A program made the position numbers and the translations under genes. The notes beneath the pieces are model-generated. The model ran no database searches. It was not told the origin of the DNA and saw nothing but the letters and a program-made list of their open reading frames with translations. Positions 41,457 through 53,144 of a DNA stretch of 64,000 nucleotides are shown piece after piece. The DNA is from Phialocephala subalpina. Taxonomy: Eukaryota > Ascomycota > Leotiomycetes > Helotiales > Mollisiaceae. Numbering within the stretch: position 1 is the first letter of the stretch; every line of letters starts with the position of its first letter. The DNA lies in contig FJOG01000074.1 in NCBI GenBank assembly GCA_900073065.1, positions 65,867-129,866 on the forward strand, in the 5' to 3' direction.

Positions 41457-41902
41457 CGGGAACTGACTCTTCAAATCCAAAGTAGAATATATAACCAATT
41501 GCCCCGGCCCATGAAACGTAGTCTGGCCCCTCTAAGCGTCTGTACGATATCTGCCCATTCAAGTTGTTGTCTTGGATTATACCACGATTTCTTCTCGGGT
41601 AGAAAAAGTGCTTTTAAGAGGGAGATTTAGGCGGGTGTCAAAGAGTCGTGTTCTCGTCTGCCGGTTGTGTAGACGGGTGTTGGGATGGGGATTGGGCGAG
41701 AGCGAAAGGTGTTATTTCCGGGAGGTGGATATGGCGGAGGATGGTGGGTGCGGACATTGAGGTAGGAGTGAGGAGAGGGAGTGGTGTTTTCTATTTGGAG
41801 AGGACGAGGCGGAGGCAAGGCTGATTGTGCGGTTTGGGCTCGAAGGGGATACCGTATACCGAAATCAATTGTAGTTTTCGAGAGCGACTTCTGATACATC
41901 AC
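41457..41902 (-). pseudogene. Lipoyl(octanoyl)transferase (LipB-type) fragment
   Basis: In coding order there is PTPVYTTGRREHDSLTPA, a TAA where Gln is expected, LLKALFLPEKK and ADIVQTLRG, a one-base deletion near 41535, and GQTTFHGPGQLVIYSTLDLK. TGRRE and RGGQTTFHGPGQLVxYxxLDL are the signature of LipB, the mitochondrial enzyme that transfers octanoyl from acyl carrier protein to lipoate-dependent enzymes. The catalytic C-terminal half (the Cys/Lys pair after TENPGVWV) is missing. The reading ends where the 250-base duplication begins. It is a dead fragment. Confidence 0.65.
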
Positions 41903-42503
41903 ATAATTGACGGAAACTGAGACAAGCCTCTCAACACTTCCAGCATTACCTGGTGATGATTGTTTGCTTCAAATCTGCTTGTTCTTCTGCTAGGGGCAGC
42001 CACCTCCTTTTGGAGACTAGCTATCAAGTTAGCCTTCCAAATTCCAAGGTGCATCACAGCCATTCATGTATAGTTCTATCAGCTTCCCAGCCTTGCCTGC
42101 CTATGTCCGTTTTGCCAACAACACACGTTAAACGACGAGCTAAGGTTACCCCTCTCGTTCAGTAATTAGATTCAAGAAACCTCGCCATTGCCTGGTGTGC
42201 ATCTTTCTTTGCTGTTTTGTGTTTTCACCTTTTTGCAACGAGGCTCGGCCATCTCTCAATCGGAAGCTGGAGGCCTGGAGCAACCTCTACATTCTGAAAG
42301 CAACAGTAGACTTCTACCGTTCTTCTTGTCAATACAGTCTTACGACTCGGCCGAGTTGCTTCGATAAAACGGACACCATCTCAAACAATAATTGCGACCA
42401 ACGATACATTTATCATTGACTTGCTCTTTTGCATGTAGCAATCTCGACGTAAGCAACCCCCCGTGCCGCTCTTGCTCTCCCCTTCCAGTCAGTCTATATA
42501 CGC
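41903..42503. other. Upstream region of the Hsp70-like gene
   Basis: No gene is supported. The last 100 bases before the ATG are pyrimidine-rich (gctctccccttccag), typical of a fungal promoter or leader. I see no clear heat-shock element. Confidence 0.4.
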
Positions 42504-44532
42504 ATGCTAAGTCTCGCAGAGATAGTGAATATGTCCCAATACAGCAAGGCCGTTGACGACTTTGCCATTGGCATCGATCTAGGGTCCTCCAAGACGTCTG
42601 TCGGTATATTTCGTAATGGCCGAGTCGAGATGATACCCGATGAGGGAGAGAATGCCATTCCGTCGTGTGTGGCTTTCACCGATCACACGGTATTGGTTGG
42701 CCAAGCAGCCAGGAGCCAAGCAATCTCCAATCCGAGGGATACTATTGCAGATCCTGTACGTTGGCTTGGTTGGAGTCTCAAAGACATTGACCTGCAACGG
42801 AAACTTGCTCTACTACCATTCGACATTGTCTCGGCTAGAACTGAAGCTCTTATCAAAGTTCGGTATAGAAAGCAGGATATATGTCTCAGACCATTGGAGG
42901 TAAGTCGTCTTCCTCGGAGCACTATCCTATTAGCGTGTTGTTTCTACATGATGTTCTCCTCGAGCTCTAAGTGTCCCAACAACTCTAGGACAAGCTCACT
43001 TGAATTATACAAAAGAGGTAAACTAATTCTGCTATTCTCAGATAGTTGCGGTCATCCTGGCCCATGTAAAGAGAATTGCAGAGAACTACCTTCAAGGGAA
43101 AGTCTCCGGTGCTGTCATAACTTTCTCGTCAGGAATGAGTCTCTCCCAGCGCGAAATGGTCAAAGCCGCTGCTTCTGTGGCAAATCTCCAGCTCTGGGCC
43201 ATGCTAAGTGATTCGACCGCTTGTATTATCGCTCATGAATACATCACCTCATCTATTGGGAGCCAGAAAGACCGAACAGTAATGGCTATCAATGTCGGCT
43301 CAGCAAGAACTGACATCACACTCGCGGGAATCGATGGTGATTACATCGATGAACGAGCTGTGGCAGACCATACAGACGACTTGGGCGGCGACTTTTTCGT
43401 TCGTCGTGTCGTCAACCACATTGCAAAAGCAACGCCGAGGTTGGCAGCTCTCAACACTTTCGATAATCCTCGTGTCCTACGTCAACTTCAAGCTGCTTGC
43501 AAGACAGCTATGCACGATCTCTCCTTCCGAACCTCGACAACAATTCATCTCAACTCGTTTCTCGGCGGGAGGGATCTTGATGTACCAATATCGCGTGGAG
43601 ATTTCGAGGAAATTTGCAGTGACTTGCCCAAACTCCTGCTGGACAGGGTTCAACGAGCTTTGGCAGACGCAGATCTCGATAAGTCTCGAATCGATGAAGT
43701 TATTCTTGCAGGGGGTGCTTCTCGAATACCCATGGTTCAGGTAGCTGTCTCTGATTTCTTTAACGGCAAACCTTTTTCCAAATTATCGAATGTCGATGAG
43801 GCCGCAACCTACGGTGCTTCAGTATTTGCATCTTTATTCTCTCTGAAGCCGGAAGCCCGCTTGGATCGTATGAAGTGCCTCCTACTACTTGATGTTTATC
43901 CACATTCGTTGTCAGTCGCGGCGGAAGGCAATGGAGTGGTGGAAAGGGTCGTTGTTCGAAACACCGTTGTGCCACTACGGAAATCCCACTTACTCTCTAA
44001 TGTTGAAAATAACCAGAAGTGGTTCACTTTTGCCCTGTATGAAGGCGAAAGGCGACGACCCAAAGACAATCAGTTAGTGGGAACCATTTCTCTTCCTATT
44101 ACACCAGCACCAAAAGATCAGACCTCGGTCATCATTGAAATCCATGTCAACGGCAGACACGGAGAGACCCTGAAAGTCACTGCTCAGGAGCGGGGATCAA
44201 GAATTCCCTATGAGATGAAATTCATATGGGCGCAACAGACCTCAGAGGAAGAAATTTCGAGGATGATCGAGTCAGCTAGAAGATTCGAACATGACCTTCT
44301 GGAACAAGAATGCATCAAGGCAAGGAATGCTCTCGAGAAATATGTTCAGGGTGCGAGGGAATTTATTGAACATATCGACCGTCATCCTTCCTACCGACCC
44401 GCCAAGGCCTTGCTCCAGTCAACTACTACCTGGATAAAAGAGACCGATGCGGAAACACGACAATACCAAGCACAGCTTGAAAATATGAGAGCTTTCTTTG
44501 GAAAATTGCTGGATCTCGGCGATGATATGTGA
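42504..44532 (+). CDS. Divergent Hsp70-family ATPase, intact
   Basis: Exons 42504-42899 and 43042-44532 join in frame through a 142-base GTAAGT...CAG intron to give 628 residues. A second in-frame ATG at 42531 (MSQYSKAVDDFAIGID) is also a plausible start. The actin-like ATPase has phosphate-1 FAIGIDLGSSKTSVGIF near residue 20, phosphate-2 INVGSARTDITLAG, and the adenosine motif VILAGGASRIPMVQ near 350. A beta-type substrate domain and a helical lid follow. The EEVD tail of cytosolic Hsp70 and any ER-retention signal are absent, so this is one of the atypical Hsp70-like proteins frequent in filamentous fungi. No disruption is seen although RIP-degraded DNA begins only 1.3 kb downstream. Confidence 0.8.
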
Positions 44533-45392
44533 ATCGGGGTTTCATCCGGGGCGAGAAGTTCTTCAATGTCTGTGGACTTTCGTCCTTATCGGCTTGCTTT
44601 CGGGACAAGCTGATGGCCGCGACTTGTTAATCCGTTTTAACTGTTAGGATAACGTTTCTGTCAAGTGAACTCGTCGGCATCAAACTCTTCAGTCTGTATG
44701 TCAATAATTTCAGAGGCGCTTGTACGGATTTCTCTCATCGGAAAGGGTGCCGCCCTCCCCCGTCCCGAATTTGGGACCAACATCTTCACAAAATATATTG
44801 AACTCTTCGCATCTATTTCTCTCATTAATAAAATTTTCTCCATGGAGCGCTCCTGGTCTTGAAGACCTCCCCTCTGATACACCTGGAAGACTATTCGGTG
44901 CCTAGGGAGGTCTATATTTCCTTCGCCAAGATGCGTGACAACCTGCGTCACTCTTCTCAGTATTCCGAGAAGCATAATCTTGAAAATGGGGATGAATACG
45001 TATATTCTCGCTGGCTTGCGAAGTAGGCACCAGTGCCATCTGCTAAGGTTATACTATCCTTTTCTTGCTAGGCTGGATCAAGATCTCGCCACCTTCAATT
45101 TGAGCTGCAACCTTCAAATCCGTAGGTACGCTGGGACCATGAATGCCCTTTTTGCGACATGCAATAAAATGTTCGTTTCGCGGAACGAGCGATTATCCAG
45201 CTGGACCCACATTACCCCATAGTGGGCTGACCCAAAACCATGGGTAGCACCAAAACTCAAGTCTGCCTGCACAGAATCTGCCACAACTCCAACGTTAATC
45301 CTAACCACAAAGTACGTAATGCCATAAGAAATTTAACGATAGCTAATATTGCGTAGAGTTATACGCACTCCGCCCTCACATCGATACTAGCG
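44533..45392. other. Transition zone, one weak open frame
   Basis: An ATG-started minus-strand frame at 44661-44975 (104 residues, ending ASEIIDIQTEEFDADEFT) converges on the Hsp70 gene and may be a small hypothetical protein, but nothing confirms it. The rest shows rising AT content toward the RIP block. Confidence 0.3.
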
Positions 45393-45815
45393 ATGGCTTC
45401 TACCCAAGCGCAGGCCACTCAGTTTGCCGACTTAAAGTCGACGCTATGTGCAACGCTTCGAAAATAAGTACAAGATGCGTACGAGGAGGCGAAGGACCGT
45501 GACTAGGACGGAAACAGGTGGAAGTGGGGTGCCAAGTACTACAAGGATAGAGATGCCGACGAGGATATCTGGAAGGATATACTACGTCAATAGAGTGATC
45601 CTAAGTGGGTTGGAGCTAAGCGTATATTTTCAGACCTTGGAAATGTATAGTGGATTGGTCTTTGTAGTTCATTTTACGACCACATGATACTTGCGGGAAA
45701 GGAGCTGAGTAATATTATCGATATAGAGGATGCGATATACTGTTTTAAGCTAGTAGTAGAGGATTTCGAGAAGGGTGGCCTCTTTGTTATATAGAGGGAA
45801 CTAGTCCCTAGCACG
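45393..45815 (+). pseudogene. RIP-mutated ORF of unknown family
   Basis: From the ATG 45393 one frame reads through about 140 codons with five TAA/TAG stops and no frameshift: STQAQATQFADLKSTL, VQDAYEEAKDRD, WKWGAKYYKDRDADEDIWKD, WVGAKRIFSDLGNV, FYDHMILAGKELSNIIDIED and AIYCFKLVVEDFEKGGLFVI. The stops follow the pattern expected from C-to-T changes in Gln and Trp codons. The protein is charged and helical. I do not recognise the family. It marks the left edge of the degraded block. Confidence 0.55.
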
Positions 45816-48388
45816 CCGTAACATCTAATCAGAATTAATATGCGTTGCATATAAACATTTGAAAGCGCTTTGTCTTAAAGGGCCGTCTAAGAACCTTCGC
45901 TCATCTTCTTAAGTCTTTTGGAACTGCGGCTTAGCTCAAGAACGTTATTCTGGAGACCCTCGACTACCTTCTTGCGTTTCTTGGAAAAAGTACTTAATTG
46001 AAGAGCGTCGTCCTTAAAGAACGTTTAACAATCTCCGACCGCCTCTTTAATCACTTAGTCTAAATCTACCTCGTTGTCCCAAGTGCCAACTAGGAGTCTT
46101 ATTATTCGCCACTTGGCGTTGCGTATAACTATCAGGCTATAACTCTATCCGTCTCTCTATTGGGGAGTAGACTGGCCGCCGGATTAGCACGCGGCTACGT
46201 ATTAAAGTATATATTTACCGCCTCGGTATATCCGAAACTTAAGTCCTTAAATTCAGTTTATAGCGAGTTAGTATTATCTTTGAATGGCTTATCCAAATCC
46301 ACGTACTTTTACTACCCGTCTTACTAAAGTAGATTTCGTTTTACGATAGATAATCCCATAGTTTATTATCGAATCGTAATAGTATATTATCTTCGTTTAT
46401 TTATTAATTTCGAGTAAAGTAAAGTAGTTAACGTTAATATTTAACGGGCAAATATATACTTATAGTTTTTCGAGATCGTTCTTGCTTTTACGCTTGTAAT
46501 CGTCGATCTTTTTTCTTTAGCGACAAAAGGGGTTCGAGATAAATATAACCTCGCCGTTTGCATTTTTCTTATGGAGTAAGACGCTAAGACCGAGCTGCAT
46601 AAAGACAAGCCTATTAGTCATCTTTAGAGCGATTATAATATCCCAATAATTGAGCTATTCTTTAGAGCGGAGTTTATCGAGCATATTATATAAAAGTTCG
46701 ATTGCACTATTTACTATAATAAAATCGTCTTTATCGAGCGGGTGCTTACCGAGAACGTGGCTAATCTCTTTAACGACTCGATTAATAGTAGTATCTAAAC
46801 AACCTTATAGTACGGGTTCCTATAATTGCATTAGTATATATCTAAACCACAAACTAAGTATCGGTTTACTCTTTCGAGACCGTACTCCGCTCGTAGGCTC
46901 GAGACCTCTTCCGATAGCGTGATAAAGTGCGATTCAAGTGAATCAAAGAAGTAAGAAAAGTCCGGTCGCCTTTCTTTGGTTAATAACTCGATTTACTCGT
47001 CGAGGATAAAAAGTAACTCGATTTTTTGCGGATCTTCTTAAAAGAATATTATAATCTTATCGATATTTTCTTTGTTCGCCTTTATATAGCTCCTAATAAC
47101 GCACTCAAAGTCAACAAATACTATGATGTATATATCGCAAGACGTACTATATATTTAGATCGAAGAGAATCTTTAGACGCGTCTTTTGGACTAATTTACA
47201 TAATATTCGCCTTCTATAGAAGATTTTATTAAGCTTTTTCTTCTTCGTATTTAAAATCCTCTTTTGGATTTTAGTTGAGTCTAATAACGAAAGACGATCT
47301 TTACTACTTTTTGAGGTGAGTTTTTCGGGACCCTTTATAGCCGTAATATTACGCGCTTCCTTTAAGTATTTATTTAGTACGACGGTAGTTAAACGTTTTT
47401 TAGGCGTTTTACGTTTTGTTGAAAGCGGTGCCTTCTTAGCTTATTTAAGCTCGGCGTTATATTACTCTAAAACGCTTATCCACTCGATTATATTAAGGAT
47501 AATTACCTTCTTAGAACGAGTATAGCTTACTTCCAGTATATTGATCTATATAGAGGCTAATTAAGTTATCGAGCTGCTTGTAATCCACAATAAATCCGAA
47601 TCCGGCCGTTCCGCCATAGTAAAAGTAGTTAGTGCTCTATTAAGGCTAGGTTGTAACGTGCTAAGGATTTGTGAGTGGACTTTCGTTGGTACTTTTTGGC
47701 GCTTGCTTATCTCGTACATGAAATGAACCGCTTTAGCGATTATATTAATCAATGTCGGTACTTTTTCGAGTAGGGAATAAGGTAGTATAGTTTGATTATA
47801 TTGGGTTGGAAGCAATTATTCTCTATTGACTTATTGCGCTTGTATCAAAGCAATGTTGCAAAGGCTCGTCTAATACTGTCCCGTATTGGACGGTGATAAA
47901 GGAATCTCTTTTGGTAAGGCTACCTCTATTTTATCGAGTGGGGAAGCGGTCCGATTATTTTCGGTCAAAAGTGAAAGAGTTTTTCTATTTACGATAGGCG
48001 TAAATAAAGCCGTCTATAGTATAGCGGTTTGATCGTTAAATAAAAGCGATTAGAATCGTTTGTCGATAGGTTGCACGGGTGTAGAAGAGGAAAGACTAAA
48101 TAAAGTAGTTTAATGCGGTTCTATTTCGTGTGCTAAAGAGGGGGCTAATAAAGTTTGAGCGTCGAGTGCGTTGTCATCGATTTCTAATAAGGCCGTTTCT
48201 CGCTATTTTACTCCGTTTAGTGAAGGAGGGCTAACCGTGGTTTAAATATCTTTAATCGCTTCGTCGAGGCCCGCGGATAGCCGTTCGTGGACGGTATTCC
48301 TCTTGTCGCTATTATATATAGCCTTCAATTGATATATCGCTAATTCGGTGCCTATGGACGGTAAAGTGCAGCTTTATACTTCTTTTTG

Positions 48389-48442
48389 AGGCACTACTTT
48401 TTCCTAAGGCATTATTCTTTTTTGAGGCATTACTCTTTCTTG
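48389..48442. repeat. 18-base tandem repeat, three copies
   Basis: Units of the type aggcattactcttt(c/t)... are repeated in frame and would encode RHYSFL three times on the plus strand. The repeat lies in degraded DNA and is probably of no coding significance. Confidence 0.6.
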
Positions 48443-49661
48443 AGAAATTTCCTTAATAATAGTATTAAGAATGTTTTCCTCGTATTTCGAAAGGGATTAA
48501 TCCGTTATAAGGCTATCGTTGCTTTAATTAATAGTTATATCGTCGTAATTATATTAATACGTAATCGATCCGTTATTAGTTTAAGAGTTAACGTTAAAAG
48601 CTTCGTGTGAATTTTTAGTTTTATCTCAGGGAATATTCGATTGTATTTTAAAGAGCTTAAAGAGCTAGTATAAGCGGTTTAATTGTTTCCTCTTTTTCTA
48701 TGACCGTTTAATGTTAGTATTTATTTCGAGTTTTTAAGAGCTTTAAACTTCAAGTTGAGAATCGTTTTTCAAGTAATTAAAGATTTCTTAAACAAAATAT
48801 TGCGCTACGAATAATATTTTAACGTATAAATTTTGTATAAATCTTAAGAATTATAATTAGTAATTAGTATTTCTAAATAAATAATATAATAACTTTCAAT
48901 TTACTTTTAATCGAAGTTAAATATTATTTAAAGCGTCTAAATATACTACAAAGACAAACTATCCAAATAAGCAAATAAAGTCGATTACTTCGCCAAGTTA
49001 GAGAGTCTCGTTTTATTAAGAGTAATTTAATGGATTTTGCTAGTCGCCCATTATTTGAGCGATATTTAATTAAAATTTAGCAAATAAATTATTTACGTTT
49101 ATCGCGTATATTTTATATAAAGAGGCGATTATACTTAAAACTAAGAAAAATAGTTAAAGGATAGCTACTAAAAATAGTTTAACATTATGTACTTAAGCCC
49201 TTTAATCCGTAGGGCCGTTAAAATGCCGCGTTGCCTTATTTAATTGAATCTTAAATAAATATATTTAACTTCTCAAGGCATTTCGGATGCGATGCATTCC
49301 GTTGGCAGGATTTAATAGAATAAGGCGATGAGGTATCTTAATGACCCAATAAACGAGGTAGGACTAGCCAATGCCCGAACTACGCAGATAATCCTTTGCT
49401 TGATGCGAGGATATATAATTTGTTGTACCTTGAAGGAAATTGTATATTATCATTCGCTCTTTCCGATTATAATTAAAAGGCAAAAGTATTAGTTCTCGTT
49501 TATAATTATACCGATCGAATTAATTAAAGCTATTAGACGCCTTTATCGTTGTCGGATAATATGAGTGTATTTCATTATATAGATAGCGCTTAATACGGGG
49601 CTAATGAACGTGGGTTCCGTTGGATTAATGGCCGCGAGACAAAGGATATCGAATGCGAGAA

Positions 49662-49691
49662 GCATTTCGATCCTCTAAAGGGTCGAAATGC
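49662..49691. repeat. Near-perfect 12-base stem-loop
   Basis: gcatttcgatcc (49662-49673) pairs with gggtcgaaatgc (49680-49691), with one mismatch of the C/T type and a 6-base loop. It may be a transposon terminus or a remnant of a palindromic regulatory site. Confidence 0.6.
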
Positions 49692-49789
49692 ATAGTAAAG
49701 GCTTATTTGTCTTGTTTCTCATAGCTAACTTTAAAATTAGGCAAGTTTGCTACTTTGTAGCTTGGGGATTCTAATAATGATCGTTTCTA

Positions 49790-50289
49790 AGTCTCTTAAA
49801 TGTCTCGTTTTATACGTAAAGAAAGGATAGAATGCTTTCCTCGAGTTATTTACTTTCTAAACACGGAGTTGGTAAGTAACGATCAAAGGAATATGCTTTG
49901 TGTAATTCTTTAACTCCGCTGCACCGTTTAAACACTTAAATCTGATATTCCCAGCACCGAACGGAGTTGCTAATAAGAATTTTAATCGAAAGGATCTCGA
50001 AGATCCGCTATTCGCGTGTTTTGGAGGATGGAGGGGCTTAGTCTCTTAAATGTCTCGTTTTATACGTAAAGAAAGGATAGAATGCTTTCCTCGAGTTATT
50101 TACTTTCTAAACACGGAGTTGGTAAGTAACGATCAAAGGAATATGCTTTGTGTAATTCTTTAACTCCGCTGCACCGTTTAAACACTTAAATCTGATATTC
50201 CCAGCACCGAACGGAGTTGCTAATAAGAATTTTAATCGAAAGGATCTCGAAGATCCGCTATTCGCGTGTTTTGGAGGATGGAGGGGCTT
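49790..50289. repeat. Exact 250-base tandem duplication (second)
   Basis: Bases 49790-50039 recur at 50040-50289 with no difference, and the match breaks at both outer edges. The period is exactly 250 bases, the same as the duplication at 40955. The content is RIP-type AT-rich sequence with no gene. Two copies of this kind inside a RIP block would be expected to differ if the duplication predated the mutation. Confidence 0.95.
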
Positions 50290-52883
50290 CTAATACTATA
50301 AGCACTACTATGTACTTCGTATATACAGTAAATTAAAGTGGTTAAAGTTTTAAAAGGGATGTTAAAATTAAAGACTAAGGATTAGCTCTTACTTATTCTA
50401 TGCGTACTCATCGCTAATTGATTCCCGAGTTTAGTTAACGATATTCCGTCGTATAGAAAGGGATAATGAGTTATCTTAAGAGTAGGCAGAAATTCAAGAC
50501 TTTTAATGAAGGAAGACGCTTAATAAAGGGAATATATTTGATGAAAAGCTGGCACCTCCTTCCCTAGCCCCATTCAAATGCAGAACTATACACGAAGTCA
50601 CTCGCCGAGTCCTAGTCTTATATAGTAAATGGAGGTAAATTTAGCGTTGTATATGTATTACATCGAATCTAAAGCTTTACGCCCTTCGATTCAATTACTA
50701 GATTGCCTTATCCACACTAAATAACCGAAGTAGCGCTATTACTTTTGATACTTTCACTTGAGTTGGCCGTAAGTAAAGATCCGATTATTCTCATTGCATT
50801 ATTAGACTCTCGAGAGCACCAAATTTGCTTTAATAAGACTTTGTAACAATGCTAAGGTCGTTGACGGTTCAAATCACGTGATATCCCCTCCTTTTCAAGC
50901 TCGACTACCAAATTTTTGCCCTCGAAAGTGTATTCGATTAATATCTTCGAAGCCTTTCTTCTCTTAGTAAATTAAGAGTACGAAGACACTTTTGGTATTT
51001 TATTCTTAGAATCGCGAATGAACAAATAATAGTACTACTCTATAATTCATTACTTGAGAGTTTTAGGGCTGAAGAAAGCAATCGATTGATTTATCTACTA
51101 TTAACTCTTAAACTCTTTAGCGCTATATATATACATTTCTTCAGCTTTCGCTCTTAGAATAAACTACCAAGGCATTACTTCTCTCTAAAAGTAGTAATTA
51201 CATTATTTATACCCGTAGTCCGGCGATAATAGTCTATCGATTCCTTTATTTAAGTGGCGATTGAAGTGCCGGCTTAAACCAAATACTATATTCAGCTATT
51301 ATACTTTAAGTCCTTCAATCACGGAATCTCCTACTTGGGGCATAAAAGTAGTACCAATATCCGCAGAGTATAAACGAAGGAAGATATCGGATGTACTTCT
51401 CTAAACTTTTCCACACAACTTTATAGGTTTGTCGCATTTTCTCTGCCTTCGATTTGGATACTTCAATCCGTCATTTAAACTCAAGCTTATTGGTTAGGCT
51501 GACTTCTGGTTGAATAAATCCAAGGCAGATTTGGCCGATATGCACGATAGTGCCATGCTTATACGGTCCACCCTAATCAGCCGTCAATGATAAAGTGGGT
51601 ACCAAAAACAGGGAGAGTATAATGCTCCTCCTATAATTGAGAATAACTTCATTCTTGTAAAAGGCGGTGCAAATATTTAGTAGCGACCTCCGCAAAATCC
51701 GCTAGCATTTATTCGATGCTATAACCTTTTTGAATATGCGGCTGCAAATCAAAGTAGGTGGTTTCGAAGAGGCGTCGCCTTTAAATTGCGTGTCGAAGAG
51801 GAGGATCACCAATAATTAATTACGTAAGTCTTTAGCGTTGGGCCGTATCTTAGAGAAAGAGGCAAAATCTCTCAGTAGAGCCAATATGGGAGGTGGTTAT
51901 TGTATGCTACTTCGGTAAATACAAAGTGCTCGTAATTTGAAGTGTTTTAAAGGCACCGATAAACGCTAATATATAAGTCCCATCATTTCCCCCTCTTTTT
52001 CATTCCCTCCTCTCATTATCTCCTTTTATCATCTCTCTTTCACTATTCCTCTTTCCTTATCCCTTCTTTATTATCCTTCGTCCGTCGATTCGAACCCCGT
52101 ACTTAGTTTCTTTGAGGGCTTCCAATAGAAGCTTAATCTTGACCTCTTTTATCCGTTGCAATTTGCACTACTAAACCGTCGCCGATATAAGATCGAGAGC
52201 TTCTCGCGAGACTATGATCGATTCTAAGTAATAAGAGGTAGAGGCTCACTATACGCTAACGACCACCCACTAAACCCCGTATAATCGAACGAATCTGCTC
52301 GCTTATTCCAATTCAAGATAACAAAACTCTTTTACGCTTATTAGCGGGACGTTCGGATCTCGATACGCTCTTCACACTTTATTGCGGACGCCGAGATCTC
52401 CCCGAGCACGAGAGCGAAAACCCCTTGAAAATGACGGACGACATCAAAGCTTAAGAGCTTTGGCGAGTACTACGACCCCTATTAGAGTATTATGCCTCGT
52501 AGGACTGGAATTAGTCACTCTTATGAGATCCTCGCCAAATTGCGGATGACTTTCATGCCGTCGTTTTTGTGTAGTCTTCGGGTTCCCTTATTTGACTTTG
52601 TGAAGTGCGCTCTTGGATATAATAATCAAGCCCTTTCTATCGATACTTTATTTAATGCCGCGTACGACGCTCGCAATAGCTTTCAAAGAGCAATTCAAGC
52701 CGAAAACTCGTGTGATTAATCGTTGGTAAAGCTTATATTCTAATTTAGAAAATCGGAAAAGATATTTGTCCTATTCTGTGTAGTGCCTTTATAAATAAAT
52801 CTTGTTTCCGAAACTTTATCGTCTTTTTACTCGGACTTATTACGATTAGCAAATTGGGAAATTAATTTATGCGAATAAAGAAT
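50290..52883. other. RIP-degraded AT-rich block, middle part
   Basis: No gene survives. A caaatcacgtgatatcccc segment near 50872 resembles ends of ascomycete DNA transposons. A pyrimidine-rich run of about 110 bases (51985-52090) looks like a former promoter or leader. After it, an open plus-strand frame at 52492-52719 (ISHSYEILAKLRMTFMPSFL and onward) may be what is left of the downstream gene, but I cannot name it. Confidence 0.35.
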
Positions 52884-53144
52884 TTACTCGCTTGCTAAAT
52901 CGTTCCAATCCGTAGATGCATTTGAGGAAGTATCCGGCGGTATAGGTGCTGCGAGCCCAATGGGATGAGAGGCGAATTTATAGGCCTTTAATATGTATAT
53001 CTCGTCATAGAATGATTTCTCGTGGCGTATAAGATCGCATGGCCGTTTAAAATCCTTCTTGCATAGTACGCAGTATTTCTGATTTAGGACGCGAGTAAAA
53101 CTCAAATGCGGCTCATTATAAACACTTCGAATATACCGATGCAA
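52884..53144 (-). pseudogene. C2H2 zinc-finger remnant
   Basis: The frame includes RVLNQKYCVLCKKDFKRPCD followed by LIRHEKSFYDEIYILK. This is one C2H2 finger in which the second zinc His appears as Tyr (HEKSFYD), a change that a single C-to-T transition would cause. The surrounding sequence is TA-rich. A RIP-damaged transcription factor or transposon-borne finger gene is likely. Confidence 0.5.

Larger units (their letters stand above)
45816..49789. other. RIP-degraded AT-rich block, left part
   Basis: The DNA is dense in TA dinucleotides and stop codons in all frames. Protein-like remnants read on the minus strand include ISHVLGKHPLDKDDFI with MTNRLVFMQLGLSVLLHKKN near 46560-46790, FFKDDALQLSTFSKKRKK near 45950-46030, and PTLINIIAKAVHFMYEISK near 47700-47780. 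They suggest one or two destroyed genes of unknown family. The part 49240-49480 is less mutated, with a TATA-like gatatataat, and could be an old LTR. No element can be delimited. Confidence 0.4.

Noticed and set aside
52080..52110. tRNA-like B-box (gattcgaaccccg)
   Set aside because: The flanking bases do not form a T-arm stem, and no A-box, anticodon arm or acceptor stem can be fitted on either strand.
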